In this document: piece after piece, positions 52,157-64,000 of the stretch
How the letters are laid out: every line of letters begins with the position of its first letter
Numbering within the stretch: position 1 is the stretch's first letter
Notes under the pieces: generated by a model
What the model was told of the DNA's origin: nothing
Seen by the model: the letters and a program-made list of their open reading frames with translations, nothing else
Databases searched by the model: none
Assembly (NCBI GenBank): GCA_003640385.1
Contig: RCAB01000080.1
Span: 62,001-126,000, forward strand
Reading direction: 5' to 3'
DNA: 64,000 bases
Source: Setaria digitata
Taxonomy: Eukaryota; Nematoda; Chromadorea; Rhabditida; Setariidae
Translations under genes and position numbers: made by a program

Positions 52157-53415
52157 CTCGAAGTTCGATCTGCTGCTTCAGGACCACTTAGTTTATTTCA
52201 CCACAAAAGAAATAGCGACTGTTTTGGTGCTGTCAAGTGCCATTTTTAAAGACTTAAAATGGACAAGAATTGTGTTAGAAGTGCCAGTACTGGGCATAAA
52301 GAGCAGCTTAGGACTGTCGCGAATTGTCATGTGTAATTTTTATTGATGTTGAGCTGGTTTGAACAGTGAATTAAACTCACTTTTCAAACTTCACGTAACT
52401 TTAAAGTATAATTGGCATTTTCAAATATGCATGGTTGAATTTTATGGTTTCTGGATTGCTTTGAGATGTCGCATCGGTTTTAGGTTAGAAGGCTTAGTAA
52501 GACATAAAACTACTAAAGTGTATGTGCCAAATCAATTGATGATTTGCATAAAAACATAATACTGTTAATTTTGCTTTAACTCATTCTTGTTTCTGCATTA
52601 TCTCCTTCCTTGGATCTCATGAATTTAATCTCGTTTTATAAAACTGTCATTACATACATCAGTGACTGGATTGAATAATAATAGGAATTATGATACATGA
52701 TTTGTTTGCTTCTAAGAGGATTAAAGGCTAGATAAGACTAGGTATTTATTATTGACTTTTATTTACATTGATAATTTATATGGAAGCGTCCTACCTTACC
52801 GTTTTCCTTAATATTTTCATTTTTTTCTTTCTTGTTTGTTCAGTTTATCAACTTCTGATATCAGTATAGACACAGAACAGTCCAGCTCAGTTTTAGTAAG
52901 GTGTATAACTAAAAAATTTTAATTTTTTTGAGTGATTATAGTTGAAATTTCACGAACCTTCTATGACACTTGTTTTCAATATTTCAAATATATTTTGATT
53001 CCAAATTACAATTCTTTTTTTTTTTTTACATCAGTGATAAGTTTAAGGATTCTTATCCTCTTTTTATTTCTTTGTATTTTGTTCATTTTTACTTTATATC
53101 TATTTTATTATTTATTTATACATTTGTTTAATTTATTAATCTGTTTGTTTTTATTTCAATTTATCTTTTTGCTTGGATGTGCTTTTTTTAGGGCAAATCC
53201 GTCAAACTTTATTTAATCCTTACATTTTGAACTGTTATTTTTTTGAAATCTATTGATTTTTAAGAAATAATTATCTATAAAATTTTTGTCTTATTATATG
53301 CTTTAAATCTTATTTCGCGTTGGTTTTTCGGAAGTTTGTTCAAGCGGCAAGAAGTTTAATTCCAGACAGATTAACTGTTGGAAATAAGAAGGGATCGTTA
53401 ACAACCAAAGGATAG

Positions 53416-54717
53416 TTTATTGATTTGAACTGGAGAAAGACTGATCGTTTAAGCAGCACACTGTTGACACTTCTTCTCGTGCTTGTATCTGCTGCTGTCA
53501 CCAAACTTCAACTTCATTTCACTGGCGAAGAGCAAAAAAAAGTGTAAGTATTAGGTCTTAGGAACAATCTTTTTTTTTTTTTTCAAAATTTAGGAGTTTT
53601 GGTGCTCTCACCAGCAAGGTTTTCTGATGAATGTAACAGCATTACTAACTTTAATTCTAAATAATGGTTAACATGGAAATCAGGATCTTGTACAAAAAAA
53701 ATTTGCGCAGAATATGTCTTCATGCATATACAGAGTAAGTAATGCATTATAGTGAGATTTATCCTGTAGAGTTTTTGATAGTTGAGCAAATCCTTCCGGA
53801 TGTTAAACTAGGTTTACTTACTTAAAGAAGCTTATTAAATCATAAATACGAGTCTAAGATAGATTAGAACAGCTAAATATGACATATGGTCATGTGACCG
53901 TTAAGCTGTCGAATGTTCTTAAACAATATCTTTACGATCATTTTCATAAATATTTGACGTCATCGGAAGCGTTGAAATGAAATGATGGTTTTTCGGGGTT
54001 TTAGGCAGAAAAATGTTATTAATCTTCAAGAAATATCGACGGTTAGCTTGTTAGGCGTGAAAAACACTGCAATTCGGAACGTCTTAAGTAGTTGTGCTTT
54101 TTTGGATTTTACTGTCATACTCAAATTCTGTTTGTCATTTATGACGAATTCAGTGGATGCTGTAATTATTCAAGTAAGCTTTCTTTTTTTTAGCGTTGAA
54201 AATGAAAAGATCAGAACAGTAGAGATATAGATAAAACCTACATAGATAAAACAGAGAGATAAAATCTCACAGATAAAACCTACATACAGCTGCCGCTTTC
54301 ATCATATTATTATTTTTCATACACTATAGTTAACATTACCGTTCTCTGCTGAACTACATTTTACCACAAGATTTTGCAGTATGTGATGTGTGTTTCACTC
54401 TACACTCCTTCGTTTTCTTCAGATTTAGCAGAATGAAACCTCATTTTATATTCCAAGAATATTTTTGATTACTAAGTAATTGAACATCATGATTTCATGG
54501 TTAAAGGAATGCTAGTTAAATGCACATTACTAAATTACTACGCAGTTATCTACCTATTTTTTTTAACATGTTATTTAGATTAAGGAGGATATCGGTACAG
54601 AAAAGCATTGTTTTTCAAGCGAAGATTGCAAAAATGATAGTCAGCTGTACAAGCCAACGACGAATACCAATAGCAGCAATGCTCAAGGCAGTAGTTGCAA
54701 AGATGTCGCTACTTCAG
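53416..54717 (+). CDS. Three phase-compatible candidate exons of an unrecognised gene
   Basis: Candidate exons 53416-53543, 54005-54173 and 54579-54717 are joined by strong donors (GTAAGT, GTAAGC, then GTTAGT) and TTTTAG/TTTAG acceptors, and their phases agree. The first would encode a hydrophobic segment (LLTLLLVLVSAAVTKLQLHF) that could be a membrane span. The third is clearly polar and protein-like, with KPTTNTNSSNAQGSSCKD. Upstream of the first block the same frame stays open for over 80 bases (around QAARSLIPDRLTVGNKKG) but is cut by one TAG at 53413-53415. No start codon or domain was found. Confidence 0.35.
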
Positions 54718-57700
54718 GTTAGTCTTTCTTGACTATAAAATTTTTGACAGACATTTCCTTTTTAGGTTTCAAGGTAGAAGTATTCTATTAATTATTTCAG
54801 GATAGAAGTTTCCTATTACTTATAAGAGAAATCTTTCTGAAAAGGGATGACTATGACTTAACGCAAAAAATTTTAAATTATTTGTGGTAGAGGGACTTGC
54901 TGTGGTTTTTAGACTGCTAAATGCTATTTGTCTTTTGGTAGTTAATAAAAAATATGCTTGGAATTCCAGTTTAAACGTAAGTTTTAAAACACTTGATATA
55001 AGTGGATCTGGTTTAGTGTGTTACAACAGGGTAATGTAAAGACAATAAAATAGTAAATAATTAGGAATTACTTCTTCAGTTAGGTTTTCTATGGATCCAG
55101 GTGGCCTGAATTAGAGACAAGAGAAGTATTTGGAAATGCATGCTTAACATGATTTGATTTGAGTTAAAACATTAAAAAATATATGGTTTAATGTGTAGGA
55201 AGATATTATCTGGATTGATGCTGAGTTTGTATCATCTGTTTCGATTCTAGGAGCATTTCCTTCATGCATTGTTTGAAAAAATAAAACCAGTTTTTGTGAT
55301 CCACTATTGTACAGTCGAATATATCAATCAAAAACGCATTTCCTTGAAGTAATATCAGATTATCTGTTTATTGTCTTAAATGCAAAAATTTTCTCCTCAA
55401 AATCCTATTTTTTCGTGAGCACTTTTTATTTAATGTGAAGTTTTGTAAAAAACAAATATGTTATTTCATAACTGTTCTTGCATCTGTAGAATTAAATAGA
55501 TAGATTAAATAAATCGAAGTAACGTTGAGAATGAGAAAAAGACAAAAAAAAACTAATATTTAGGAACTTGTTCTACTCCCGAGACTAAATTTTGCCCCAA
55601 ATGGGTTTGCAAAATTTACAATTGCATGTTAAAGTTAACAAATATCTTCAGACCGTTTAATCGAAAATGGTGTGTTAGATTTCAAGATCTGTGCTTTAAG
55701 AGATTATGATCCGAATATGTGAATATATGGTCTGTCTTAATTAATGATCAGACAATGATTGATTAACCGTTTTTCGTAAAGATCTGACTCGCTAGCTGAT
55801 TGATTGTCGAACAACAAATGATTTATTGACTAATGAAATGAATACTTTGAGGAGCGATTTTGTAAAATTTATTGAGGGGGATGGTAGCCTTTTTGTACTT
55901 TTTACCTAAAGAAAAAAAATTCTGTCAAAGATAAATCACTATGGCCTTTCCAATTATTTGTGTTTTTAAATGACTTAATAATTTAAATTTTGAATTTCTA
56001 ATTTTTCCAATATAACCTTTTTATTCGCTTCAAAATGTTCTGGTTCTTGAAAATGGGAGAAAAAGAGGCATCTCTACAATAGGGTTTTTTTTGGAATAAA
56101 GTGAAAATCCAACTATAACTACTGAAACTGGAAATAGAGCTAATAATTTGAAAAAAAATTGCAAAAAATATTTCCTGTTAAAATAATTGTTCAATTTTTG
56201 GTGCCCAAAAGTTCGTCATCATTTTTATTCAGTTATTTTAGTGCAATGTAATTATTTACTTATAGTTTCTGGCTCTGTATTTTGGACTCTAAAGAACTAG
56301 GGAATGTGAACATAGAGAAAGGGCATCGTATTTCCCATTTTTAAAATTTTCAGTAATCTGCTGATCAATTCAAGAATTATTTCTACTCTCTTCTTACTAA
56401 TTCCATGTTTAAATAATATGTTGACCTTGTCAAGAGGTTGGTTACTGCTGGGTGGATCTGTAAGGTTGATTATATTTATTTAACGTGCATCTGAATTTTC
56501 TTAACTGCCAGCGGAACTTTTTAAACAATTTCAGCAAATACTGTCGAATTTTCCTGTCTTCAAAGGCTATTGTTGATATGATGAAAATGGTAAATCTGTT
56601 TAAACAATGGGCGATAAAACCGCAAGAGTTGTTTGTGTCTAATCAGTTAAAACAAGATTCTGTTTTACCCCTCTGTATGATCTTGTCGTCCTAGATTATA
56701 AACTATGTCCACTTTATTGTTTGTTTCTTCATTGGTTTTCTTTTCTTATCCACTTTACGAACAGTATTTCACTGATTAAATCTACGATGGATAAATAACC
56801 GGAAGAAGTAAAAGTGGAGCAAAGTTTCATATCATTGCTTCCGAGGCCTCGCTCTTTAATCCTATTTCACATATCTGCAAGGGTTATGGTTTACTAGAGA
56901 ATAAGACGGAAGGATTTTTTTTTTATTATTAAAAGGATAATACTGAAATCTTTTAGGTTGATTATTTGTAGCTTTTATTCCTTTTTCAAAATTTCAATAA
57001 TGATTTCTCCATTACTTTTGGCTTTTATATTCTGTTTAATTTAAAATTCAATTCACTGTGCATTTAAAACAGACGAAACAATTTTTGCTTGTGAAAATGG
57101 AGAAGTATTTTACAAAAATGTTTTCCTTGAGATGAACATATCTGCGGTACCAAACAAATGACAGTACAAATTTATCATTTTTATTTATTGTCACATTGTG
57201 GAATATCCTGGGTGCTTATTTCTTATTTCAAATATTAGTGAAGATAGCTGTAGAAACAAGCTTGAAGGAGCAAGTACCTCATTCATTACTTAATCCTTTT
57301 AGACACCGATTTATCATTGTATATAAAAGCTATCTAATGTTTTTTGGTCGTTCCTCGATGGAAACTCGACATGTGGAGCTCTTTTATTTTTCCTGTTTAT
57401 CGGTTTTATTTTTCTTAATACTCTTTCAGAGATTATTTAGACAAACTAGTTATTTAATTGTAGATTGGGAAGCATTAAAGTAGTTGAAAATGACTACTTG
57501 TTTGCTGAATATTCGTTTAGCCATCACGCAAAAATCAGTTGATAAAATACACTTTGATCATTAGCAGTTAAATGTTTTGCTAGTCGACTGATTTATGATT
57601 TGCCGGTGATTCTGAACCAGAAAGATACAATTGATTTATGCAGACTAACTTATTAACTTCATAATGAAAGTGGGAAATGAGAACTTCTCCACTTCCATCA

Positions 57701-58400
57701 CGCATTTTTCTGTGATACTGATTATATCATTTAGGTATTCCTTACCTAAATGAACCCTCTGAAATGATTTTCGTTGTAACTGATGAAAAGATGAGTATAG
57801 GAGAGACCTGTTTTTCAGTGTAATCATATATAAAGCAAAAGGAAGCGACGCGGTGGATGCGTTATGTAACATTACACAGCTTCTGCAATATTTTGGAAAA
57901 TTAAGAGGAATCGCAAGGTCAACCGGCATATTTTCCTTTCTTTTTTATCCATCCTTCGTTCGACTTTTGTTGAAATGTTGTTATCCTCAGCATTTTCTCG
58001 TTTTTTGAGTTCGCTGTCTTTTATCGTCCGTTGATGCTTCTAATTTCAGCCCTGACTAATGTTTTTAACCTCGCTGCTTTCTTCCGAGAATAGCTTAACT
58101 CTGGGAAAGATTATTTATATCTTTATTTCTTGCAAGGAAAACCCATGAATTATGTCAAGACAGTGTAGAGGTGCTAGCAAGACTGCTATTATGCTAAACT
58201 TCAGTCTGCGAAGTAGACTGAGTGAGGAGAAATAATGAAAAAAGTTTTCATATTTTTTTTCTAATTCGTTTAATGTTTTCCATCAGAAAGGGTAGAAGAA
58301 CGTTATATTCATTTTTTAAATGATACTAATTTAATCGCTGTGAAAGAATTCATTTAAAGTAATAACATCTCGTACTTTCCATTTGTATTTGTGGTTTCAG
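54718..58400. other. AT-rich stretch, no secure gene
   Basis: Possible introns of the gene suggested by the exon-like blocks on either side. A minor exon-like block at 56536-56590 (acceptor ATTTCAG, donor GTAAAT) is open but short. Nothing else is supported. Confidence 0.35.
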
Positions 58401-58552
58401 TTGTTCTGTTCATTATGGAAAAAAAAACTTTTCGGATAAGCTCGATGCTGCTGAACTATTCTCAAGTACTGTGAGAGTTTTGCATAATGAAGGAAAGATT
58501 GCTGGGAGGAGGGAGAAACAGTTGAGAAGATGGAGAGCGGAGAAAAAAAAAA
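58401..58552 (+). CDS. Candidate internal exon, basic helical peptide
   Basis: After a good acceptor (GGTTTCAG ending at 58400) one frame is open for about 180 bases. It encodes a charged, helix-prone peptide with DKLDAAELFSSTVRVLHNEG and REKQLRRWRAEKK, ending near a GTAAAA donor at 58553. It is phase 2 at its start. No family is recognised, and the exon cannot be joined with confidence to its neighbours. Confidence 0.35.
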
Positions 58553-59957
58553 GTAAAAGATTAAACAGGGATTTTTTTTCCGGGTGACACTTAGCTCTTC
58601 GAGCGTCACAATAGCTTCATCCACTACAGCTGAAGCGGTCGGATTTTAACTGTTGCTCTTTTTCTAACATCTGTTCGTATTTTGGGGCTTTTGAAGTGGT
58701 AAAAGAATAGGATATGATGGTTTTCAATTCTCGTTTTATAGTTGGCTGTAATTTTCCTTCAGATGCTTATCTTCTACACTAAAGTGTTTGCTGATTGTCT
58801 GGAACACCGATTATTAAGCTGGTCATTTGACGATAACATGCTGGTGAATTTTAGAGTTACTTTTTTAACATGCTCTAGCTTAGTCGCAAGTGATCCTCTT
58901 TTCATCTTCTGGATAGGCCACTGATAGCTCTTTCCAACTACTGTGTTTGTATGGTACGTTCAGTTCTGATTTTTTAGCTTCTATTTTTTGTTTGGTATGA
59001 ACATCCAATGTGGAGCACTTTTTTTACTGGTTCATTCAGTCCTTTCCAGCTGCTCTTTATTTTCAACGAAAAAAAAAAAATCTCCAAGTAGTCAGTATTT
59101 TTGTTTTTGCGCCTGAAGTTATAGTCAAACGCTGAAAAAGTTTTTAACTCTTGGAATAACATCGGCAGCAAACAAGTAACTAGTTTTAATGAACGAAGTA
59201 CCAATTCCAGCAAAAAAGTGTTTACATTCGTTGTTGATAGGTTTTAGAGTAGAGAGAAAGATGGTATACCTGGGTAGACGACTGAGCAACATTACGTGAT
59301 TCATGACATGAAATACTGGACTGGGTAGGTGTTGAAGAAGTTACTGTTAACTATGTATCATTACATTTTTGAGTTGGCTTCCTCACTGTCCCTATTCCTT
59401 CGATTTGACTGGAAAAATTTCTGATAAATGAACTTCTTAACTGCTAGCTACTTGAATTCTTATCAAATGATTTGATAATGATGTGAGGCGTGATGGGAGA
59501 GTAGTTGATGGTGCAGGGGGGTTCTTGAAAGGTTACTCTTACTGCTGCTAACATCACTATTTACCTTTTCTTTGCAGAACTCCTCATTAATAAAAGAAAG
59601 TAGCTGTACTTTTTACATTATTGCATTATACCAGTAGACTTGACGTATTGGTGATACTATATCCAACTGAGTTGAAGTAGTTGCTAAATTTATCCTACAT
59701 TTATATATGTACACTTCACCCTATATGGATTCTTCCTTTTTTTTTTTTCAAAGATTCAGAATTGCGTTCTGCTGCTCTAATTTTTCCTTAATTAATAAAC
59801 CTTAATTCTGTCTAGTTTCAATAAAATTGTCTGCATTCCGTCTATTTTACAAATTAGAATGCAGTATACATAAATTGTAATTATCTGCAGTACATGACAA
59901 GAACTGTTTCTGAATTGCGGTTTATGGAGCTGCGGTCCTAAACTTTTAACACCATAG

Positions 59958-60042
59958 GTTGTTGCCTAATCCGGACATGGATGCGGAAGATTCCGTATTA
60001 GAAAAATTATTGACTATCGTACTGAATCGTTTAACTATCGAG
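59958..60042 (+). CDS. Candidate internal exon
   Basis: 85 open bases between CCATAG and a CGAG/GTTGCG donor, encoding a peptide with NPDMDAEDSVLEKLLTIVLN. The composition is protein-like and differs from the surrounding T-rich DNA. No family is recognised; it could be part of the same plus-strand gene as the blocks at 53.4-58.5 kb. Confidence 0.3.
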
Positions 60043-62217
60043 GTTGCGCTTATCTGCATTGATTAACAGTATGAATAAGTTGTAGTTTTTTCTCCATGAA
60101 AACCAAAGTTAAATTTAACTATGTATCGACTCCTTAATTTGTGGGATACAAAATGGTTTATTCGCATATACTTTTCCTTCTTAACTACTGTTTCATTCCT
60201 GGAGTAATTCTGAACTGAAAACACACCTGCTGATACAACAGGATTCTAAACATTATCAACTGCTACTTGAGGAAGCTCTCTACAAGAGGACCATGGGGAA
60301 GGGGGTTCAGTACGCTTTTTCTTTATAGTACTGTTGGTTTACAGGGTGTTCTGCAGAACTCCTTTACTGATTTTTGTTTATATCGCTGGAAGCATTACTT
60401 TTGAAAGAATTATCAGAGCGAAGCATCAATGAAGGAGCTCTCTCCCGATCTTTTTATCTTGCTTCATTCCGCTTTTCAGTTTGAAAAACTGGTTAATGTT
60501 GATTCATAAGGCTCGAGTCGTGTTACCTTCCATTCATGTTGAAGCTAATTTTCTGGCTAATAATCCTAGTTTGAAAAGTGCAGTAGAGAATTCATGTTGT
60601 TGTAAGACTGCAAGTTGAAACATAAGTTGAATAGTGTCCTGATTAGGTTAGCAGTACCTGTGGACTTCATGTTTTCAGGATTAACATAGAACAGAGCAGG
60701 TAATGGGATAACGGAATGAAAGGTTGTTAAGTTATACCACGTTAGACGAAGTACTTCAGTTAATTGCTCTAGTGAGGTTGAGAGGCATCGGAGCAGAAAA
60801 CGAATGAACAAACTAGTAGTACGTTGGCTGATTCAGTGTGTTTGCAGTTAGTGCATGTGAGACTGCTGATGCATCGCAGTGTGAGGAGAAGGCATGCAGC
60901 ATGCATCACGCATCACGCAGTAACGACCTGCTCGAACAGGGAGCGAGATGAGGGCGAGGATACGAAAAGCGTTGAAGCAGTGGACGTAAGAGCAGACACT
61001 CCTCCTCCACCCGTCTCACAGCACACTTCTGCCAGCCAGTGTGCACTCTCCTCTCCTGTTCCCGTGAGTTCTCTTCATTTTCCTTCACACTCCCTCATCT
61101 CTCTCCAGCAGTCTCACTTTCGTAGTGGAGGAAGATGGATGGCTCCCGTTTCCAAAAAGCCTCTCTCACAGCTCCTCGCCACATCCTCAATTAGTTCGCT
61201 AATCCCAATACTCTCTGCAAACTAATTAATTCATTACTACTACTCTTATCTCGTTGCATCATAATTCTTCACTGTCCGGAAATTTCCACAAGCATCTGGT
61301 GAAGGGTAGGCATTTCCTAAAACAACAAAAATCTGAACTTTCAAGAGTTCCCTGACTCAATAAACTTAGGGAGCACGTCCAGTTGTGCATCTCTTCATAG
61401 TACTGCACACTGAATTTTTTTTTTTTTTGGTCCACTCCTTTTCTTGCCTGGTTCATTTTACCTTGAAAGTTCTGGACGTGTAGCATATCTGGGGAATGAT
61501 ATTCCTTCCGAAATCTTCGATAGACTACAAAGAACTTCCAAGAACCATCTGTCAGAATTTTTGATGAACTTTGCCTTTCAGTTTTTGTTTTTCATTTTTT
61601 TCTTTCTGTTGTTTAACAGCTCTGAATGCTGGAAACGCAAATGTCAATTTTTTTGCGCATTAGACGGTAGATTTGTCCGAGTTGACATGTTTAGAGGAGA
61701 AAAAACAGTGCTAATAAAACCATTGCATTCATATCTCAAGCCTTCTGCTGAAATTTCTTATATTGGAATTAGATATTCACTGCTCTTCAGTAGTCAGAAG
61801 TAGCGGTTAAGTCAAACTTGTTTGCTATTTTTCTGTTCTTTTTTTTCCCTTGAGATTTGAAATACCACAAGTAAAAACGAAATGTACAAGTGGCACGCTT
61901 ACCATGTTGTTGGTGATCAGTACTCCTCTATAATCTTGTTGCAATATTACCGCGTTCATTTCCCAACCGATCTTTATCTGGTGAATGCGTAGTGGTCTTT
62001 GTCTTACTGTTCGTTGTATTTTCGGATGAGTAAACTCGGAGAAGCATGATATTATTATATAAAGAATTACTGCATGCTGCGCTTTTGATGAGAATTCCGT
62101 TGTACGTGCTTAACTATTTTCTTTTTCCAGGAACGACTGAAAAAATTATCGAACTTTTTACGTCTAGTCGTATATTTTTCCAATTTTCTTCTGTACTTCA
62201 GCGATTTGTATTCCCAG
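60043..62217. other. Upstream region of the 3'-most gene, with a less AT-rich block
   Basis: Between about 60830 and 61200 the sequence is distinctly richer in G and C than its surroundings. It reads open on both strands (60824-61225 plus, 60906-61088 minus) without any recognisable protein. It could be a promoter or 5' UTR exon for the gene starting at 62248. A frame at 61615-61800 after a TTAACAG acceptor (WKRKCQFFCALDGRFVRVDM) might be an exon but is unsupported. Confidence 0.3.
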
Positions 62218-62247
62218 GGACTTTTTACGCACTGAGTTTTTTTTCCA
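62218..62247 (+). promoter_or_regulatory. Probable spliced-leader acceptor and 5' UTR
   Basis: GTATTCCCAG ends at 62217 and is followed by a 30-base leader to the ATG at 62248. An in-frame TGA in that leader shows that the coding frame cannot start further upstream on this transcript. Confidence 0.4.
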
Positions 62248-63139
62248 ATGAAAAAATCTGATGAATCGAATAATCGGCTACAAGAAGATTCTTCAGTAAC
62301 AGTTCATGGCTTACGGCGCTTCAATAAGCGACAGGGGACAGTAGGATCAAATAGCAGTATCATTAGGAATTGTCAAGGGATTGAAACGCTTAATAGATCT
62401 GGCAAAGTTCTAGATTCGTGGCATAGCGCAGAGAAGGATGAGGAGGCAACCTATTTTTGGAATTCTGACGATATGGGAAGAACAAAGAATAACAATTCCT
62501 TTCTCAGGAGTATTATTTCAAACAATTATACCAGCGTAGCACAGGGCAACTGCATGAATTCAAGTGAGGCAAAGCACAGCTGTACGACTGGGCCAATTTC
62601 ACAGCGAATGCAGAAAATTATTCCATGTGGCTATGCACCTAATCGCTTCCCGGTAACTGTTACTACTGTTCCCCGCGAATGCTGGCCAAAAACCTGTTGT
62701 GCAAATCCATTCTATGCTTTTTCCGGCACGAACACTTTGCCATCGGCAAGAATTTCTTCCAGTTCTCCTTCCGCGATACAGCCGTTACCATCCACATCCA
62801 GCTTTAATCCATTATCAGCCAGTGAACAGACTGTTTATTTAACATCTGACGATGGTTGTAAATCCCAAACGCTGCCAGTTGGATTGCTTCGTCGATTTGA
62901 AAATGATGCCAGCGTTCGTGGTGTATTAGGAATGGAACGTGAAAAATTTAGCAAATTCCATTTGGGAAGTGAAATTTTCCACCGAAAATTATCTTTTTCG
63001 AAGCGTAATGGTGGCAGAGAATGCACCAGTGGTAATGGTAGACAGTTACATGAGGGAGCACTTGATAAGAAGAAAGAGGCTGTCGAGGACGTAAAAAAAA
63101 AGCGTGGCGCCTTCCTAATTTGGTCATCTGGGGACAAAG
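62248..63139 (+). CDS. First coding exon of a large unrecognised protein, runs off window
   Basis: The longest uninterrupted frame in the window: 297 codons, then a donor (ACAAAG then GTGATT). The frame stays open 47 bases into the intron and then stops. The peptide is polar and rich in Ser, Asn and Arg, with basic patches (HGLRRFNKRQG, KKKEAVEDVKKKRG) and a serine/proline stretch (SSSSPSAIQPLPSTSSFNPL). No catalytic domain or membrane segment is visible, so it looks like the disordered N-terminal part of a larger intracellular protein, for example a kinase, signalling or scaffold protein. Later exons must lie beyond 64000. The start is the first ATG after an in-frame stop. Confidence 0.62.
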
Positions 63140-64000
63140 GTGATTCTTTTTTTTTTTGGACTATGCTGCTATCCTATGTTTTGTGAGTTTGAACTGCTTT
63201 TTAATTTGAAGAGAGCTTCATGCTTTTGAGACCCGAACTTACCTTCATTTTATACATGAAATGCTGAGACGTTAATGTCACACGAAAATAATATAAGCAC
63301 CATCATAGCGAAAAGGTGCAGTTGTATGCATCTGACACCCTGATCAGTTACACAGGTACTTGGGTTGCGCTTTCCTTTTCGGAAAAAAAAAGGAAGAATA
63401 TGCTTCCCGAAATGCTTTTCATGTGTCTTATACTTCATTTAAATAAGTCATTCATTGTTCAATTTGAAATTGAGAGCACTTAAATTCGTCCTGAACTGGT
63501 CCTGAACTGTGTAGGTAACTGAATTCCCACATTATGCCTTTAAAGAGAATGTTGTTATAGCGTGAAATTTTGGACATAAATGGTTTTAGTGGTTTTTTTT
63601 AAAGTAGATGCAGCTGTCTTACGTGTTTAGTTGTGATTCTGTGAAGATTTTATCTTCAACTGAACGGTTAATTGTTGGGATTTAGATTTGAGAGCAGGAA
63701 CAGTTACTTGATGCTTCGGATCTGGTTGTGTTTTCATCCAAAGAACAGTGAGACTTACACTGCAGACTGGCTCAACTGAACAAGGTTGAGGTCTGACTGA
63801 GTGCTGTTCGAATTTGACGGATTAATGTCCATATTTCCTCCTTCAGTGATTTATTTATGCTTTCTAACTTTTAACCTTTCCATCTTTTAATCTACGGTTT
63901 AATTCAGATTTTTCTCTTCGAAAATTAAAAACTGTAGTCATTAACAGAAACAAGTTTGAGTGGCATGTTTCATAAATAAATGAGAGAAAAGTAGTCGTGA
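63140..64000. other. Start of first intron of the 3'-most gene
   Basis: AT-rich sequence after the GTGATT donor. No further exon with an acceptor-donor pair could be recognised before the window ends. Confidence 0.4.

Larger units (their letters stand above)
46079..53415. other. Long AT-rich region, microsatellites, no secure gene
   Basis: Contains AT dinucleotide arrays at about 48038-48061, 48710-48737 and 52122-52152, T-runs (for example 50760-50790) and a GTTAG-rich patch at 48533-48566. A short exon-like block at 49141-49187 (acceptor ATACAG, donor GTAGAC) is open but too small to call. T-rich frames at 51421-51915 and 52932-53216 encode only Phe/Leu/Tyr-rich peptides and look non-coding. 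Confidence 0.4.

Noticed and set aside
52932..53216. 94-codon hydrophobic plus-strand frame
   Set aside because: Same cause: T-runs reading as Phe/Leu. No support for a gene.
60824..61225. 133-codon plus-strand frame
   Set aside because: It lies in a G+C-richer block where both strands stay open. The peptide is His/Ser/Arg-rich with no recognisable family, so promoter or UTR sequence is more likely.

Overview
This is a eukaryotic window and most probably comes from a parasitic nematode of the filarial/spirurid type. The sequence is AT-rich. Every gene is broken by introns of roughly 80 to 1,000 bases with TTTCAG-type acceptors. Several start codons sit 1 to 30 bases after an acceptor, as expected for spliced-leader trans-splicing. 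A nematode-style patched-related (PTR) gene is present. No bacterial gene, CRISPR array, rRNA or convincing tRNA was seen. The assignment to filariae is inference.

Layout. Bases 1-10930 (+) hold all but the 5' end of a DDX27/Drs1-type DEAD-box RNA helicase (nucleolar, ribosome large-subunit assembly). Its second complete intron (376-8109) contains a whole gene on the opposite strand (734-4271, -): a 12-segment MFS transporter that resembles SLC22A18, in eight exons whose phases all agree. Next, 11592-15755 (-) is an F-box/leucine-rich-repeat protein of about 12 exons, probably an E3 ligase substrate adaptor. A small ORF with a signal peptide lies at 17166-17417 (-). Then 18242-24058 (-) is an unrecognised single-pass membrane protein of about 637 residues in 11 phase-consistent exons. 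It has an N-terminal WSFV motif beside acidic residues, which looks like an Atg8/LC3-interacting motif, and a long Asp/Asn-rich tract.

From 24 to 35 kb I find no secure gene. There is a run of coding-like but broken fragments on the minus strand (29145-32312) and a 70-base hairpin. 35217-43450 (+) is a complete PTR gene (19 exons, about 920 residues) with a sterol-sensing domain and the paired aspartates of RND-type permeases. From 43.5 to 62 kb the sequence is mostly AT-rich non-coding DNA with microsatellites, a near-perfect 24-bp hairpin at 45856-45912, and several isolated exon-like blocks on the plus strand. At 62248 a further gene starts (+), with a large serine/asparagine-rich first exon, and it runs off the window.

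The genes do not form one pathway. They cover ribosome biogenesis, membrane transport, ubiquitin targeting, a possible ER or membrane receptor, and a sterol/lipid or Hedgehog-related permease. Exon coordinates were worked out by eye from splice consensus, reading frame and phase, and should be treated as models.
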